Below, one piece after another: positions 7,334 to 15,217 of a stretch of 30,558 bases of DNA. A program made the position numbers and the translations under genes. The stretch comes from Spirochaetia bacterium (GTDB lineage Bacteria; Spirochaetota; Spirochaetia; Treponematales; Breznakiellaceae): contig BNVB01000025.1 of the NCBI GenBank assembly GCA_025997795.1, positions 1-30,558 of the forward strand, written 5' to 3'. Each line of letters opens with the position of its first letter. Position 1 is the first letter of the stretch. Below the pieces are notes generated by a model. The model did not search any database, was not told the DNA's origin, and saw only the letters and a program-made list of their open reading frames with translations.

Positions 7334-7708
7334 ATGCTTACCAAAATTGAAACTTCCAACGCCCCCGGGGCGATTGGTCCCTATTCCCAGGCTATTGATA
7401 CAGGGAATATGCTCTTTATTTCCGGCCAGTTGGGTATAAACCCGGCCACCGGGGAACTGCCCGAAGGTTTTGAGGAACAGGCAAAAAATGTGATGACTAA
7501 TCTCAAAGCCATTCTTGAAGAAGCGGGGTACGGCTTTGATAGGGTAGTCAAGGCAACGATTTTTCTTGAGGACCTGGCCAATTTTACCAAAACCAACGAA
7601 ATTTACGGGGCCTCTTTTCCAACACATAAACCGGCCCGTTCCTGTATACAAGTGGCAGCCCTTCCCAGGGGCGGCAAAATCGAAATAGAACTTATCGCAG
7701 TAAAATAA
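7334..7708 (+). CDS. ridA: RidA family reactive enamine/imine deaminase
   Basis: The 124-residue protein hydrolyses reactive enamine/imine intermediates such as 2-aminoacrylate formed by PLP enzymes. Family features are APGAIGPYSQA near residue 10, LFISGQLG, and PARSCIQVAALP with Arg102 at the substrate-carboxylate position. The ATG at 7334 is chosen over an upstream ATG at 7301 because AGGAGG lies 5 nt before it and the resulting length fits the family. It lies 43 nt after the flavodiiron gene and 30 nt before the aldo/keto reductase, so the three are probably co-transcribed. Confidence 0.93.
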   Translation: MLTKIETSNAPGAIGPYSQAIDTGNMLFISGQLGINPATGELPEGFEEQAKNVMTNLKAILEEAGYGFDRVVKATIFLEDLANFTKTNEIYGASFPTHKPARSCIQVAALPRGGKIEIELIAVK

Positions 7709-7738
7709 ACCGCAGCCGGACAACAACAGGAGGACCCT

Positions 7739-8863
7739 TTGATTTACAGAGATTACGGCAAAACAGGAAAGAAGGTTTCCCTTCTGGGTTTTGGGGGAAT
7801 GAGGTTCCAGCATATAGACGATCACGATGAATGTGTCAGGATGATGGTTAAAGCCGCCGAAGGAGGTGTTACCTACTTCGATACCGCCCCGGCATATTTT
7901 GACATAAAGAGCGAAACTGTTTTTGGCAAGGGGCTGGCGGAGCTTCGCCGGAAAAAACTTCCCTACTATACGGCAACCAAAACCTTTAAAAGCACCGAGG
8001 CGGATATCCGCCGGGAAATCGACGCCCAGCTAAAACGGCTGGATGTACCTGCCATCGACTTTTACCATGTGTGGTGTATCACCAGCCTTGAAAACTGGGC
8101 GGCCCGGAAAAAAGACGGTATTCTTAACACATTCCGCAAGTTAAAGGACGAAGGGCTTATCAAACATATCTGTGTTTCCAGCCACCTTATTCAGGATGAA
8201 ATTGAAACCCTCTTAATGGAAAGTTCCGGCGGTCCCGGTTCCGGCGGCCTGGAGGCCGAAGGAATTTTTGAGGGAGTGCTTTTTGGCTATTCGGCGTATA
8301 ACTTTAAAACCCGGGAAAAGGCCTTTAACGCTGTCCGGGCCAAAAAACTGGGAGCGGTGGTAATGAATCCCCTGGGCGGCGGTATTATCCCCGAACATCC
8401 GGAACTGTTTGGTTTTATCATGCGGCCTGGAGAAAGCGCCGTAGCGGCGGGGCTCCGTTTCCTTTGGGATCACCGGGATATTTCGGTAACCCTTGTGGGC
8501 TTCCGCTCCGAAGCGGATGTGGCTGCCGCCCTGGCCGCCGTGGAAGGGTACCAGCCCCGGTCCGAAGCAGAACTGGTCCTGGTTAAAGAAAAGGCCGGAA
8601 CTTCCTTCGAGGGCCTTTGTACCGGCTGCGCCTACTGTGACGACTGCCCCCAGGGCATTCCCATACCCAGGTATATGGATGCCTATAACCAGAAAATGCT
8701 TTCTTCCCGGGGGGATGGGGCCATGCAGGAACGGCTTGGCATGCACTGGAGCATCCAGGCGGCGGATGCGGGAAAATGTGTGGAATGCGGCCAGTGTGAA
8801 GAGGCCTGTACCCAGCATATACCCATTATCGAACGGCTTAAGTACATCGCCAAAGCGGGCTAA
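7739..8863 (+). CDS. Aldo/keto reductase with C-terminal ferredoxin-type 4Fe-4S domain
   Basis: The 374-residue protein starts at a TTG, supported by AGGAGG 5 nt upstream and by the MIYRDYGKTGKKVS start typical of the family. The TIM-barrel part has the AKR tetrad: D48 (FDTA), Y53, K81 (ATKTF) and H110 (FYHVW). The C-terminus has two clusters of cysteines: CxxCxxCxxC at C294-C303 and CxxCxxCxxxC at C347-C357, each followed by Pro. Related proteins are annotated as predicted oxidoreductases of the aldo/keto reductase family; the natural substrate is unknown. Together with the flavodiiron protein upstream it suggests a redox or oxidative-stress operon. A 13-bp hairpin at 8872-8902 follows. Confidence 0.88.
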   Translation: MIYRDYGKTGKKVSLLGFGGMRFQHIDDHDECVRMMVKAAEGGVTYFDTAPAYFDIKSETVFGKGLAELRRKKLPYYTATKTFKSTEADIRREIDAQLKRLDVPAIDFYHVWCITSLENWAARKKDGILNTFRKLKDEGLIKHICVSSHLIQDEIETLLMESSGGPGSGGLEAEGIFEGVLFGYSAYNFKTREKAFNAVRAKKLGAVVMNPLGGGIIPEHPELFGFIMRPGESAVAAGLRFLWDHRDISVTLVGFRSEADVAAALAAVEGYQPRSEAELVLVKEKAGTSFEGLCTGCAYCDDCPQGIPIPRYMDAYNQKMLSSRGDGAMQERLGMHWSIQAADAGKCVECGQCEEACTQHIPIIERLKYIAKAG

Positions 8864-8871
8864 AGGATGAG

Positions 8872-8902
8872 GCAGTTCCAAAATGTCAGATTTTGGAACT
8901 GC
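8872..8902. terminator. 13-bp perfect hairpin between convergent genes
   Basis: GCAGTTCCAAAAT and ATTTTGGAACTGC form a perfect 13-bp stem with a 5-nt loop GTCAG. It lies 9 nt after the aldo/keto reductase stop and 18 nt beyond the stop of the opposing gene. There is no long T-run outside the stem, but the A4 and T4 tracts inside it would place U residues at the base of the stem's inner part. It may serve both strands. Confidence 0.55.
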
Positions 8903-8920
8903 TACGCAGTTTAGCTGATC

Positions 8921-9310
8921 TCAGGCAACAAGGCTAAAGAGCGCGCCCGCCGGTGCCTGGGGAGCGGGGGCATAGGGCATAACCGTGTTGACGGCCCTGG
9001 CGGCCTTAATCTGGCCTTCATATTTTTCGATAAGAGCGTCTATCTCTCCGCTGGAAAGGGAAACAGCATCGTCCCGGTTAAAAGCGGGCTGTTTTTTCAT
9101 CTGCCCAAGCTGTTCAATGAGTACGTCAAGAACCTTTAGTTTGGTGATGGCCACGCCGCGGGTGCCTTCCGGAGCGGGAACGCCGGAAACATGCTTAAAG
9201 TGGGAGTAGATATAACTTGACGGGGAGACAGGCAGAGACATTCTGCCCGAACCTGAACTGGTTAATGCGTATCCAATGTTGGGAAGCGCCGAAGCGCCGG
9301 GTATCCGCAT
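8921..9310 (-). CDS. Hypothetical protein, 129 aa
   Basis: I do not recognise this protein. The ATG at 9310 is chosen over one at 9349 because AAGGAG lies 7 nt upstream on the minus strand. It begins MRIPGASALPNIGYAL, then has a low-complexity Ser/Gly/Pro stretch, a YIYSHFKHVSGVPAPEGTRG segment, a probable helical region KLKVLDVLIEQLGQMKK, a second helical region SSGEIDALIEKYEGQIKAA, and a Pro/Ala-rich tail. There is no signal peptide or membrane segment. It is divergent from the next gene, which is also of unknown function, with 97 bp between the two starts, so the pair may be functionally connected. Confidence 0.7.
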   Translation of the reverse strand: MRIPGASALPNIGYALTSSGSGRMSLPVSPSSYIYSHFKHVSGVPAPEGTRGVAITKLKVLDVLIEQLGQMKKQPAFNRDDAVSLSSGEIDALIEKYEGQIKAARAVNTVMPYAPAPQAPAGALFSLVA

Positions 9311-9371
9311 ATTCTTTCTCCTTGCTTTTATTCTCGGTATTCTGCCCAAATTGATTAGCCTTGTGGGTATC

Positions 9372-9400
9372 TTGAAAAAACTGTAGTTAGGGTAGATACT
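9372..9400 (+). promoter_or_regulatory. Predicted promoter placing the transcript start at the ATG of the next gene
   Basis: TTGAAA (9372-9377) and GATACT (9395-9400) are separated by exactly 17 nt. The -10 element ends 7 nt before the ATG at 9408, so the transcript would begin at or next to the start codon. No Shine-Dalgarno sequence is present. Confidence 0.5.
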
Positions 9401-9407
9401 AATAACG

Positions 9408-9878
9408 ATGCAGATTCAGGAAGCTTCTATAACCAGGCTTATTGAACGGATTGGTGAACACTACCGGAGTAATATCTCTAACCGCTTTATCCGGCCCGCC
9501 CTGTTGCAGCTTCCCTTTGACAACCAGTCCTGGGATTTAATGGAAGATTTAACCGAAAAAGTCCCCACCCAGGCGCTGCATTTGGACGAATTGTACCGGG
9601 AAATAATGGCCGCCGCCCATTTTGTGGCCCTGGTCCGGCGGGACCTGGTGCCGGGGCTCCGGAACCGCATTGGCAGAAACGACCCCTCTGCGCCGGACAA
9701 GGTGCTTCGGGATATGGCGGTAAACAACTTTGCCTCGAATTTGCAGGTTTTTGCCGATTTGGTAAACGAGCTTTTTGTTAAACTGGTAGATGTCGACAAG
9801 GCCAATGCTAAGGGTCATATGCCTGTTCACGCCCAAATGCCCGATCTGGCCAATGTGGGACGTCTCCTGGTAGGGTGA
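9408..9878 (+). CDS. Hypothetical helical protein, 156 aa
   Basis: No family recognised. The protein appears all-helical: IQEASITRLIERIGEHYRS, a Pro-containing segment FIRPALLQLPF, DLMEDLTEKV, LDELYREIMAAAHFVALVRRDL and a long segment ending NNFASNLQVFADLVNELFVKLV. There is no signal peptide or membrane span. The ATG has no ribosome binding site but sits 7 nt after a -10-like element. Its stop codon is 5 nt before the Gfo/Idh oxidoreductase gene, so the two are probably one transcription unit. Confidence 0.78.
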   Translation: MQIQEASITRLIERIGEHYRSNISNRFIRPALLQLPFDNQSWDLMEDLTEKVPTQALHLDELYREIMAAAHFVALVRRDLVPGLRNRIGRNDPSAPDKVLRDMAVNNFASNLQVFADLVNELFVKLVDVDKANAKGHMPVHAQMPDLANVGRLLVG

Positions 9879-9883
9879 TTTAA

Positions 9884-11026
9884 ATGGCAGCCAAAAGTAT
9901 CGGCATTGGTATTATCGGTTGTGGTTTTATGGGAAAAACCCATACATACGGTGCAAAAACCCTTCCCCTTCATTATGAAAATCTTCCCTTTTTGCCCCGC
10001 TTGATAGGGGTCTGCGATGTTAATCTTGATGAAGCCCAAAAAATGAAGGACCAGAACGGTTTTGATTTTGCCACGTCCAACCTGGAAGAACTGCTTGCCC
10101 GGAAAGACATAGATGCCGTAACGGTAAGTACCCCCAATGTATTCCATAAAGCCGCTATTCTCTCGGCCCTGGCGGCGGGAAAACATGTGTACTGCGACAA
10201 GCCGCTGGCGGCGGATTATGCCGGAGCGGTGGAAGTAAGCGGGGTTTGGCGGAAAAGCGGCCTTATCGCCCAGGTAGCCCACCAGTTCCGGTGTTTTCCC
10301 GCAGTTATGCGGGCAAAACAGCTTATTGAAGAAGGCCGGATCGGCGCTATTATGAGTTTTCACGGAGCCTACCTTCATTCGGGGTCTATCGATAAAAATA
10401 AACCCATGGGCTGGAAACAGGACAAGACCATGGGCGGCGGGGGCGTACTCTTTGACCTGGGGTCTCATATCCTGGACCTGCTTTATAACCTTTTGGGAGA
10501 ATTCAGCGAAATCTTTGCCTCTACCCGGATTCTCTACCCCGAACGGCCCAATGCCAAAGGGGAACTGGTAAAAATCGACGCCGATGATTCGGCCTGGATA
10601 CTTCTTAAACTGCCCGGCGGCGCCCAGGGTATGGTGGAAGCTTCAAAAATATATACCGGTACCAACGACGATTTTACCTTTGAGATATACGGCGACAAAG
10701 GGGCGCTCCGTTTTGATTCAAATCTACCCAACTGGCTGGAATTCTTTGACAACAGCCGGCCCGAAAAAGCTCTGGGAGGGGAACGGGGTTATACCCGGAT
10801 TGAAACCATGTCGGCCTTTGAAAAACCCGGCGGTTCCCTGCCTCCCTCTAAATTCCCCATTGGCTGGATCCGTTCCCATGTGCACAGTTTTTATAACTTC
10901 TGCAATAGTGTGTATACCGGAACCCCCGCATCCCCCTCCTTTGATGACGGAACGTATATACTCAAAATACTGGAAACCGCCTATGCTTCGGCAGAAGAAG
11001 GCCGCTGGAAAACCATTCGCCCTTGA
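9884..11026 (+). CDS. Gfo/Idh/MocA family NAD(P)-dependent oxidoreductase
   Basis: The 380-residue protein has an N-terminal Rossmann fold with G12-x-G14-xx-G17 (IIGCGFMG), CDKPLA with Lys106 in the position of the family's EKP motif, and D191-x-G-x-H195-xx-D198 (DLGSHILD) in the C-terminal substrate domain. Such enzymes oxidise or reduce sugar or inositol-like hydroxyls. The insertion with MGWKQDKTMGGGGVLF is common in sugar dehydrogenases of this family. Substrate unknown. The ribosome binding site is weak and the gap to the previous gene is 5 nt, so translation is likely coupled. Confidence 0.88.
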   Translation: MAAKSIGIGIIGCGFMGKTHTYGAKTLPLHYENLPFLPRLIGVCDVNLDEAQKMKDQNGFDFATSNLEELLARKDIDAVTVSTPNVFHKAAILSALAAGKHVYCDKPLAADYAGAVEVSGVWRKSGLIAQVAHQFRCFPAVMRAKQLIEEGRIGAIMSFHGAYLHSGSIDKNKPMGWKQDKTMGGGGVLFDLGSHILDLLYNLLGEFSEIFASTRILYPERPNAKGELVKIDADDSAWILLKLPGGAQGMVEASKIYTGTNDDFTFEIYGDKGALRFDSNLPNWLEFFDNSRPEKALGGERGYTRIETMSAFEKPGGSLPPSKFPIGWIRSHVHSFYNFCNSVYTGTPASPSFDDGTYILKILETAYASAEEGRWKTIRP

Positions 11027-11051
11027 GTCTTTTTGCTCTTTCTACTATTAT
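11023..11051 (+). promoter_or_regulatory. Predicted promoter of pckG
   Basis: TTGAGT (11023-11028, overlapping the preceding stop codon) and TATTAT (11046-11051) are separated by 17 nt. The transcript would start near 11058, leaving a 28-nt leader with GAGGAG before the ATG at 11086. Confidence 0.5.
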
Positions 11052-11085
11052 TATTTAGTAAACAAGTGAAATTGAGGAGTATCCC

Positions 11086-12921
11086 ATGAATGTAAGTGAA
11101 TTAAAACATGCCGGTCTTAAAAAATGGATTGATGAGGCCGTAGCCCTTATGACCCCCGACTCGGTGGAAGTCTGTGACGGATCCCCGGCCGAATACGACC
11201 GGATGATCAAAATTACCGTTGATGCGGGTCTTGCCACGCCGCTTAAGAGCCGGCCCAACAGTTTTCTCTACCGGTCGGACCCTTCCGATGTAGCCCGGGT
11301 AGAGGATCGTACCTTTATTTCCAGCGAAAACGAAAGCGATGCCGGTCCCACCAACCATTGGGAAGCGCCTGCCAAGCTCAAAGCCACCATGAGCGCCCTC
11401 TACAAAGGCAGCATGAAAGGCCGGACTATGTATGTAATTCCCTTTTCCATGGGGCCCGTGGGTTCGGATATCGCCAAAATCGGCGTAGAAATTACCGATT
11501 CCCCCTATGTGGTTGCCAATATGCACATTATGACCAGGGTAGGAACCAAAGTCCTGGACGTGTTGGGCGCCGACGGTTTCTATGTACCCTGTTACCATTC
11601 CGTAGGCAAACCCCTGGCGGCGGGCGAAAAAGACGCGGGTAAATGGCCCTGCGCCCCCATGGAACACAAGTATATCAGCCACTTCCCCGAAACCCGGGAA
11701 ATCTGGTCCTACGGCTCCGGCTACGGCGGAAACGCCCTCCTGGGCAAAAAGTGTCTGGCCCTGCGTATCGCCAGCGTACTGGCCCGGGACGAAGGCTGGC
11801 TGGCCGAACACATGCTTATCCTTAAGCTTACCAATCCCCAGGGAGAGGTAAAGTACGTTACCGGGGCGTTCCCCTCGGCCTGCGGCAAAACAAACCTGGC
11901 CATGCTCATCCCCACGCTTCCGGGCTGGAAAGTCCAAACCGTGGGCGACGATATCGCCTGGATGAAGTTCGGCGCAGACGGCCGTCTTTATGCCATTAAC
12001 CCCGAAGCGGGGTTCTTCGGCGTAGCCCCCGGAACCAACAACGATTCAAACTTTAACGCCATGGAATCGATCAAGAAAAACACCATATTTACCAACTGCG
12101 GCCTTACCGAAGACGGTGACATCTGGTGGGAACAGATTGGCAGCGGCGCACCGGGCAAGGAAATTATTGACTGGAAGAACCAGAAGAAACCTGCCCCCCA
12201 GACCGATAAAAGCCCCAAGGGCGAGGAAATTGCCCACCCCAATGCCCGGTTTACCGCCCCTGCCAAACAGTGCCCGGTTATTGCCGATGAATGGGAAGAT
12301 CCCAAGGGTGTGCCGATCAGCGCCTTCCTCTTTGGCGGCAGGCGGCCCAGCACCATTCCTCTGGTAAACCAGAGTAAAAGCTGGGTTCACGGCGTTTTCA
12401 TGGGGTCCATTACCGGTTCCGAAGTAACCGCCGCGGTTATCTCCGACCAGGTAGGCCAGGTCCGCCGGGATCCCTTTGCCATGCTGCCGTTCTGCGGTTA
12501 CCACATGGGAGATTACTTTAAACACTGGATTAGCCTGGGACAAAAAGCGGAAGCCGCCGGCAAGGGCGATAAACTCCCCAAAATCTTCTTTGTCAACTGG
12601 TTCCGCAAGGATAAAGACGGCAAATTCATGTGGCCCGGTTACGGCGAAAACAGCCGCGTCCTGGCCTGGATCTTTGACCGCTGTGACAACAAAGATAACT
12701 GCGTGGAAACCCCCATCGGGAACCTGCCCAAACCGGGAACCATCGATGCCCCCAAAGACGTCAGCGCCGAAGCGATGAAAGAACTTTGTTCGGTAGACAT
12801 CGAAGGCTGGAAGAAGGAAATTGCCGATGTACGGAAAAACCACTATCCCAAATTTGGCGACAAGCTGCCCAAGGAGCTCTATGCCGAATTGGATGCGATA
12901 GAAAAACGCTTAAACGCATAA
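11086..12921 (+). CDS. pckG: Phosphoenolpyruvate carboxykinase (GTP)
   Basis: The 611-residue enzyme interconverts oxaloacetate and phosphoenolpyruvate with GTP/GDP. The length and motifs are those of the GTP class: FPSACGKTNLAML with Cys266 and P-loop Lys268, VGDDIAWMKFG as the kinase-2 metal site, YAINPEAGFFGVAPGTN, and FGGRRPSTIPLV. The ATP-type enzyme is shorter and has different motifs. GAGGAG lies 7 nt before the ATG. In a fermentative spirochete the enzyme could run towards oxaloacetate for anaplerosis and fumarate/succinate formation or towards PEP for gluconeogenesis. A lipoprotein gene follows after 26 nt with no terminator seen between them. Confidence 0.97.
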   Translation: MNVSELKHAGLKKWIDEAVALMTPDSVEVCDGSPAEYDRMIKITVDAGLATPLKSRPNSFLYRSDPSDVARVEDRTFISSENESDAGPTNHWEAPAKLKATMSALYKGSMKGRTMYVIPFSMGPVGSDIAKIGVEITDSPYVVANMHIMTRVGTKVLDVLGADGFYVPCYHSVGKPLAAGEKDAGKWPCAPMEHKYISHFPETREIWSYGSGYGGNALLGKKCLALRIASVLARDEGWLAEHMLILKLTNPQGEVKYVTGAFPSACGKTNLAMLIPTLPGWKVQTVGDDIAWMKFGADGRLYAINPEAGFFGVAPGTNNDSNFNAMESIKKNTIFTNCGLTEDGDIWWEQIGSGAPGKEIIDWKNQKKPAPQTDKSPKGEEIAHPNARFTAPAKQCPVIADEWEDPKGVPISAFLFGGRRPSTIPLVNQSKSWVHGVFMGSITGSEVTAAVISDQVGQVRRDPFAMLPFCGYHMGDYFKHWISLGQKAEAAGKGDKLPKIFFVNWFRKDKDGKFMWPGYGENSRVLAWIFDRCDNKDNCVETPIGNLPKPGTIDAPKDVSAEAMKELCSVDIEGWKKEIADVRKNHYPKFGDKLPKELYAELDAIEKRLNA

Positions 12922-12947
12922 AAAGCGCCGGCGGAAAAGTGTATGTC

Positions 12948-13679
12948 ATGAGGTTTTGCCGCCCCTTTTTGGCTTTTGCCGTTTTGGCGCTGGTCCTTTT
13001 TTCCTCCTGTTCCGCCCGAATAACGGGACAAGTGGCCGCGGATAGTTCCGGGACGCTGCAGTTACAGGCTAATCTGGAACCGAACATGGCCGCCCTTATC
13101 CGCAGTTTTGGCAGTTTGGCCGGCGGATCAGGCGGAGCCTCATCCGCCCCGCTTTTGGATGCCGCCGCCCTTAACCGGTCCCTCCGGGCTGCGCCGGGGG
13201 TTACAAACGCAGCCCTGCGGAACAGCGGCCCGGAACGGATTGAAGGGCCTGTCGCCGTAAGCCGTATTGGGGATTTACTTGCCGCCGGGGTTAACCGTTT
13301 TGTCCGTTACGAAGGACCCGCTGGTTCCACGCCGGGAAAACTTACCATTCATCTGGACCGAAACATTGGTCCCCGGCTCCTTTCCCAGCTTTCGCCGGAA
13401 ACAGCGGATTACCTTTCCGCCCTTATGGCCCCCCTGGCCACCGGCGAGGCCCTTTCCAAAACGGATTATCTGGCACTGGTGGAATCGGTCTACGGCAAGG
13501 CCATAACGGGGGAAATTGGGACTTCAAGAATTACCGCCGCCATTACCTTTCCCGGTACGGTAAAATCCGTCAAAGGAGGTTCCTTTTCCGGCAGGGAAGC
13601 CCGCTTTAACCTTTCCCTTTTGGATATCCTGGTGGTGGAACAAGCCCTGGACTACGAAGTTACTTGGGTTCCCCTTTAG
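12948..13679 (+). CDS. Predicted lipoprotein of unknown function, 243 aa
   Basis: The ATG at 12948 gives a 22-residue signal peptide MRFCRPFLAFAVLALVLFSS with the lipobox ahead of the Cys in FSSC, so it should be lipidated and held at a membrane. The frame is open further upstream but that part overlaps pckG. The mature protein has repeated ITG/ITGE..TSRITAAITFPGTV beta-type sequence at the end and an Ala/Leu-rich helical middle. I recognise no domain; the C-terminal FPGTVKSVKGGSFSGREARF section is reminiscent of LppM-like lipoprotein domains, which is only a resemblance. The ribosome binding site is weak. Palindromic sequence and a terminator-like hairpin follow. Confidence 0.75.
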   Translation: MRFCRPFLAFAVLALVLFSSCSARITGQVAADSSGTLQLQANLEPNMAALIRSFGSLAGGSGGASSAPLLDAAALNRSLRAAPGVTNAALRNSGPERIEGPVAVSRIGDLLAAGVNRFVRYEGPAGSTPGKLTIHLDRNIGPRLLSQLSPETADYLSALMAPLATGEALSKTDYLALVESVYGKAITGEIGTSRITAAITFPGTVKSVKGGSFSGREARFNLSLLDILVVEQALDYEVTWVPL

Positions 13680-13689
13680 GGGACACCCG

Positions 13690-13737
13690 GGGTTCCTCTT
13701 TAGAGGAACCCGTGATCCCGTTGACGGGTCCCTTTTT
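13690..13737 (+). terminator. Overlapping hairpins and T-run after the lipoprotein gene
   Basis: GGGTTCCTCT (13690-13699) pairs perfectly with AGAGGAACCC (13702-13711). An alternative stem ACCCGT (13708-13713) with ACGGGT (13724-13729) is followed by CCCTTTTTCT, which fits a rho-independent terminator. The two stems share bases and are mutually exclusive. The first belongs to the GGTTCC-CTTTAG-GGAACC palindrome family seen in the dus-like gene. Confidence 0.5.
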
Positions 13738-13766
13738 CTCCGTTACAGTTAAGGTCTGGAGAAACC

Positions 13767-14774
13767 ATGGCGCAGGTCCATTACTATAAACGTTTTGAAA
13801 ACAATCTGGTCCAAAAAGTCAAAAACGGCGCTGTCTGGACAGCGGGAAAAATAGCGAATTTTTTCAGAGCCATACACTGCTTCCTAATCCGGCGTTATAC
13901 AATTGTACTGGTACCCCATTCAGAAAAAAAAGTTTTTAACTTTCATGTTTCGATTATTGGTTTGGTACTGGTGTTCCTGGTTTTTATGGGAATTGCCGGA
14001 ACTTTTTTTTGGTACAGCGCCCTTTCCGGCCGTACCCGGGGGGTCTTTAGCGAACGGGATTCCCGCATTAGAGATACGGAACTAAGCCTGGAACAACTGC
14101 GAAACGAAGTAAATCAGCTTTCGCGGGCTGCCCGTGGTCTTGAGTCAGTGTTATCCGGTGCCCTTCTTACCCTTGGATCGGACAATACGGCAACTTTACC
14201 CCAGGGGGAACGCTCGGCCTGGTTTAACCAGGGAAATGATGTCCTTAAAGAGGTAGAAGACATTAGGCAGTTGACGGGGTACTTTTCTTCTGTGGTAGAA
14301 CCGGTAAAGGAAATTGGGGCGGTCCTTGATTCCCAAAGCGCCATTCTTTCGGAGATTCCCAGTATCTGGCCTATCCGGGGGGGGATTGGCCACTTTACCG
14401 ATCAATTTGGGCAGACCCTCGATCCCTTTACCGGAGCGCTCCGGATGCATACCGGGGTGGATATTTCTACCAACCGGCAGGGAGATCCGATCATAGCCAC
14501 CGCCGACGGCCAGGTGGCCTATACCGGTTATGAACCCAGCGGTTTTGGGAACTACATTATTATCCGGCACCAGCATGGTTTTTATACCCGGTATGCCCAC
14601 ATGCTTTCGTTCCGGGTAGAAATTGGTCAGCAGGTAAAACAGGGGGAAACCATAGGTTACATTGGCAATACGGGCCGTTCTACCGGGCCCCATCTGCACT
14701 ACGAAGTTCATATCGGTTCGGACGTGGTGAACCCCTACAAATACCTTAGAATCCGGCCCAATCCGGTAAGGTGA
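13767..14774 (+). CDS. M23 (LytM-type) peptidase, membrane-anchored
   Basis: The 335-residue protein has a cytoplasmic N-terminus of about 60 residues, one membrane segment at about 62-84, a coiled-coil region at about 95-130, and a C-terminal LytM domain. Zinc ligands are present: H228 and D232 in MHTGVDIS, H278 in YAHML, and H309-L-H311 in GPHLHYEV, so it is expected to be an active endopeptidase cutting peptidoglycan stem-peptide crosslinks in the periplasm. GGAG lies 6 nt before the ATG. The bactofilin gene follows 4 nt downstream. This pair is a well-known arrangement in curved and helical bacteria, where the bactofilin positions the peptidase, so a part in cell shape is likely. Confidence 0.92.
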   Translation: MAQVHYYKRFENNLVQKVKNGAVWTAGKIANFFRAIHCFLIRRYTIVLVPHSEKKVFNFHVSIIGLVLVFLVFMGIAGTFFWYSALSGRTRGVFSERDSRIRDTELSLEQLRNEVNQLSRAARGLESVLSGALLTLGSDNTATLPQGERSAWFNQGNDVLKEVEDIRQLTGYFSSVVEPVKEIGAVLDSQSAILSEIPSIWPIRGGIGHFTDQFGQTLDPFTGALRMHTGVDISTNRQGDPIIATADGQVAYTGYEPSGFGNYIIIRHQHGFYTRYAHMLSFRVEIGQQVKQGETIGYIGNTGRSTGPHLHYEVHIGSDVVNPYKYLRIRPNPVR

Positions 14775-14778
14775 TCCT

Positions 14779-15216
14779 ATGGCAGCTAAGAAACCGGTTT
14801 ATGCAGAAAAACAGGGTGAATTTGCCCTTAACACCATTGTGGGTCCCGGCAGTTTTGTCCGGGGCGATATTGATTCCGGCGGTTTTACCCGGATAGACGG
14901 CAGCGTTAAGGGCAACCTCCGTGCCGCCGGCCGGGTGGTAGTGGGAGAAAGCGCCCGTATGCGCAGCAGCATTACCGGCACCAATGTAACCATCGGCGGT
15001 GTGGTGGACGGCAATATCCTGGCCAGCGAACGGCTTATTGTACTGCCCACGGCGCTGATTATCGGCGACATTACCACCCGCCGCATTGAGGCCGCCGAAG
15101 GCTGCCTTATCCATGGCAAGGTACGGGTGTGCCAGACCGAAGAAAACTGGGAACGGGCAAAAGCGGAATTCCGGGACAAGCGGTTTACCGCCGCCTTGCC
15201 TGCCCGTGTTATATGA
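14779..15216 (+). CDS. Bactofilin family cytoskeletal protein
   Basis: The 145-residue protein has the bactofilin (PF04519) pattern: NTIVGPGSFVRGDIDSGGFT, then IDGSVKGNL, AGRVVVGESA, ITGTNVTIGG, VDGNILAS, and GDITTRRIEAAEGCLIHGKV, i.e. short strands with regularly spaced glycines that form a beta-helix and polymerise into filaments. Bactofilins act as scaffolds on the inner face of the cytoplasmic membrane. AAGGTGAT within the end of the M23 gene serves as ribosome binding site. The stop codon is separated by one base from the stop of the convergent ricT gene. Confidence 0.93.
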   Translation: MAAKKPVYAEKQGEFALNTIVGPGSFVRGDIDSGGFTRIDGSVKGNLRAAGRVVVGESARMRSSITGTNVTIGGVVDGNILASERLIVLPTALIIGDITTRRIEAAEGCLIHGKVRVCQTEENWERAKAEFRDKRFTAALPARVI

Positions 15217-15217
15217 A

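Noticed and set aside
12786..12947. Longer version of the lipoprotein that starts at 12786
   Set aside because: This part overlaps pckG and would hide the signal peptide; the ATG at 12948 places the lipobox correctly.
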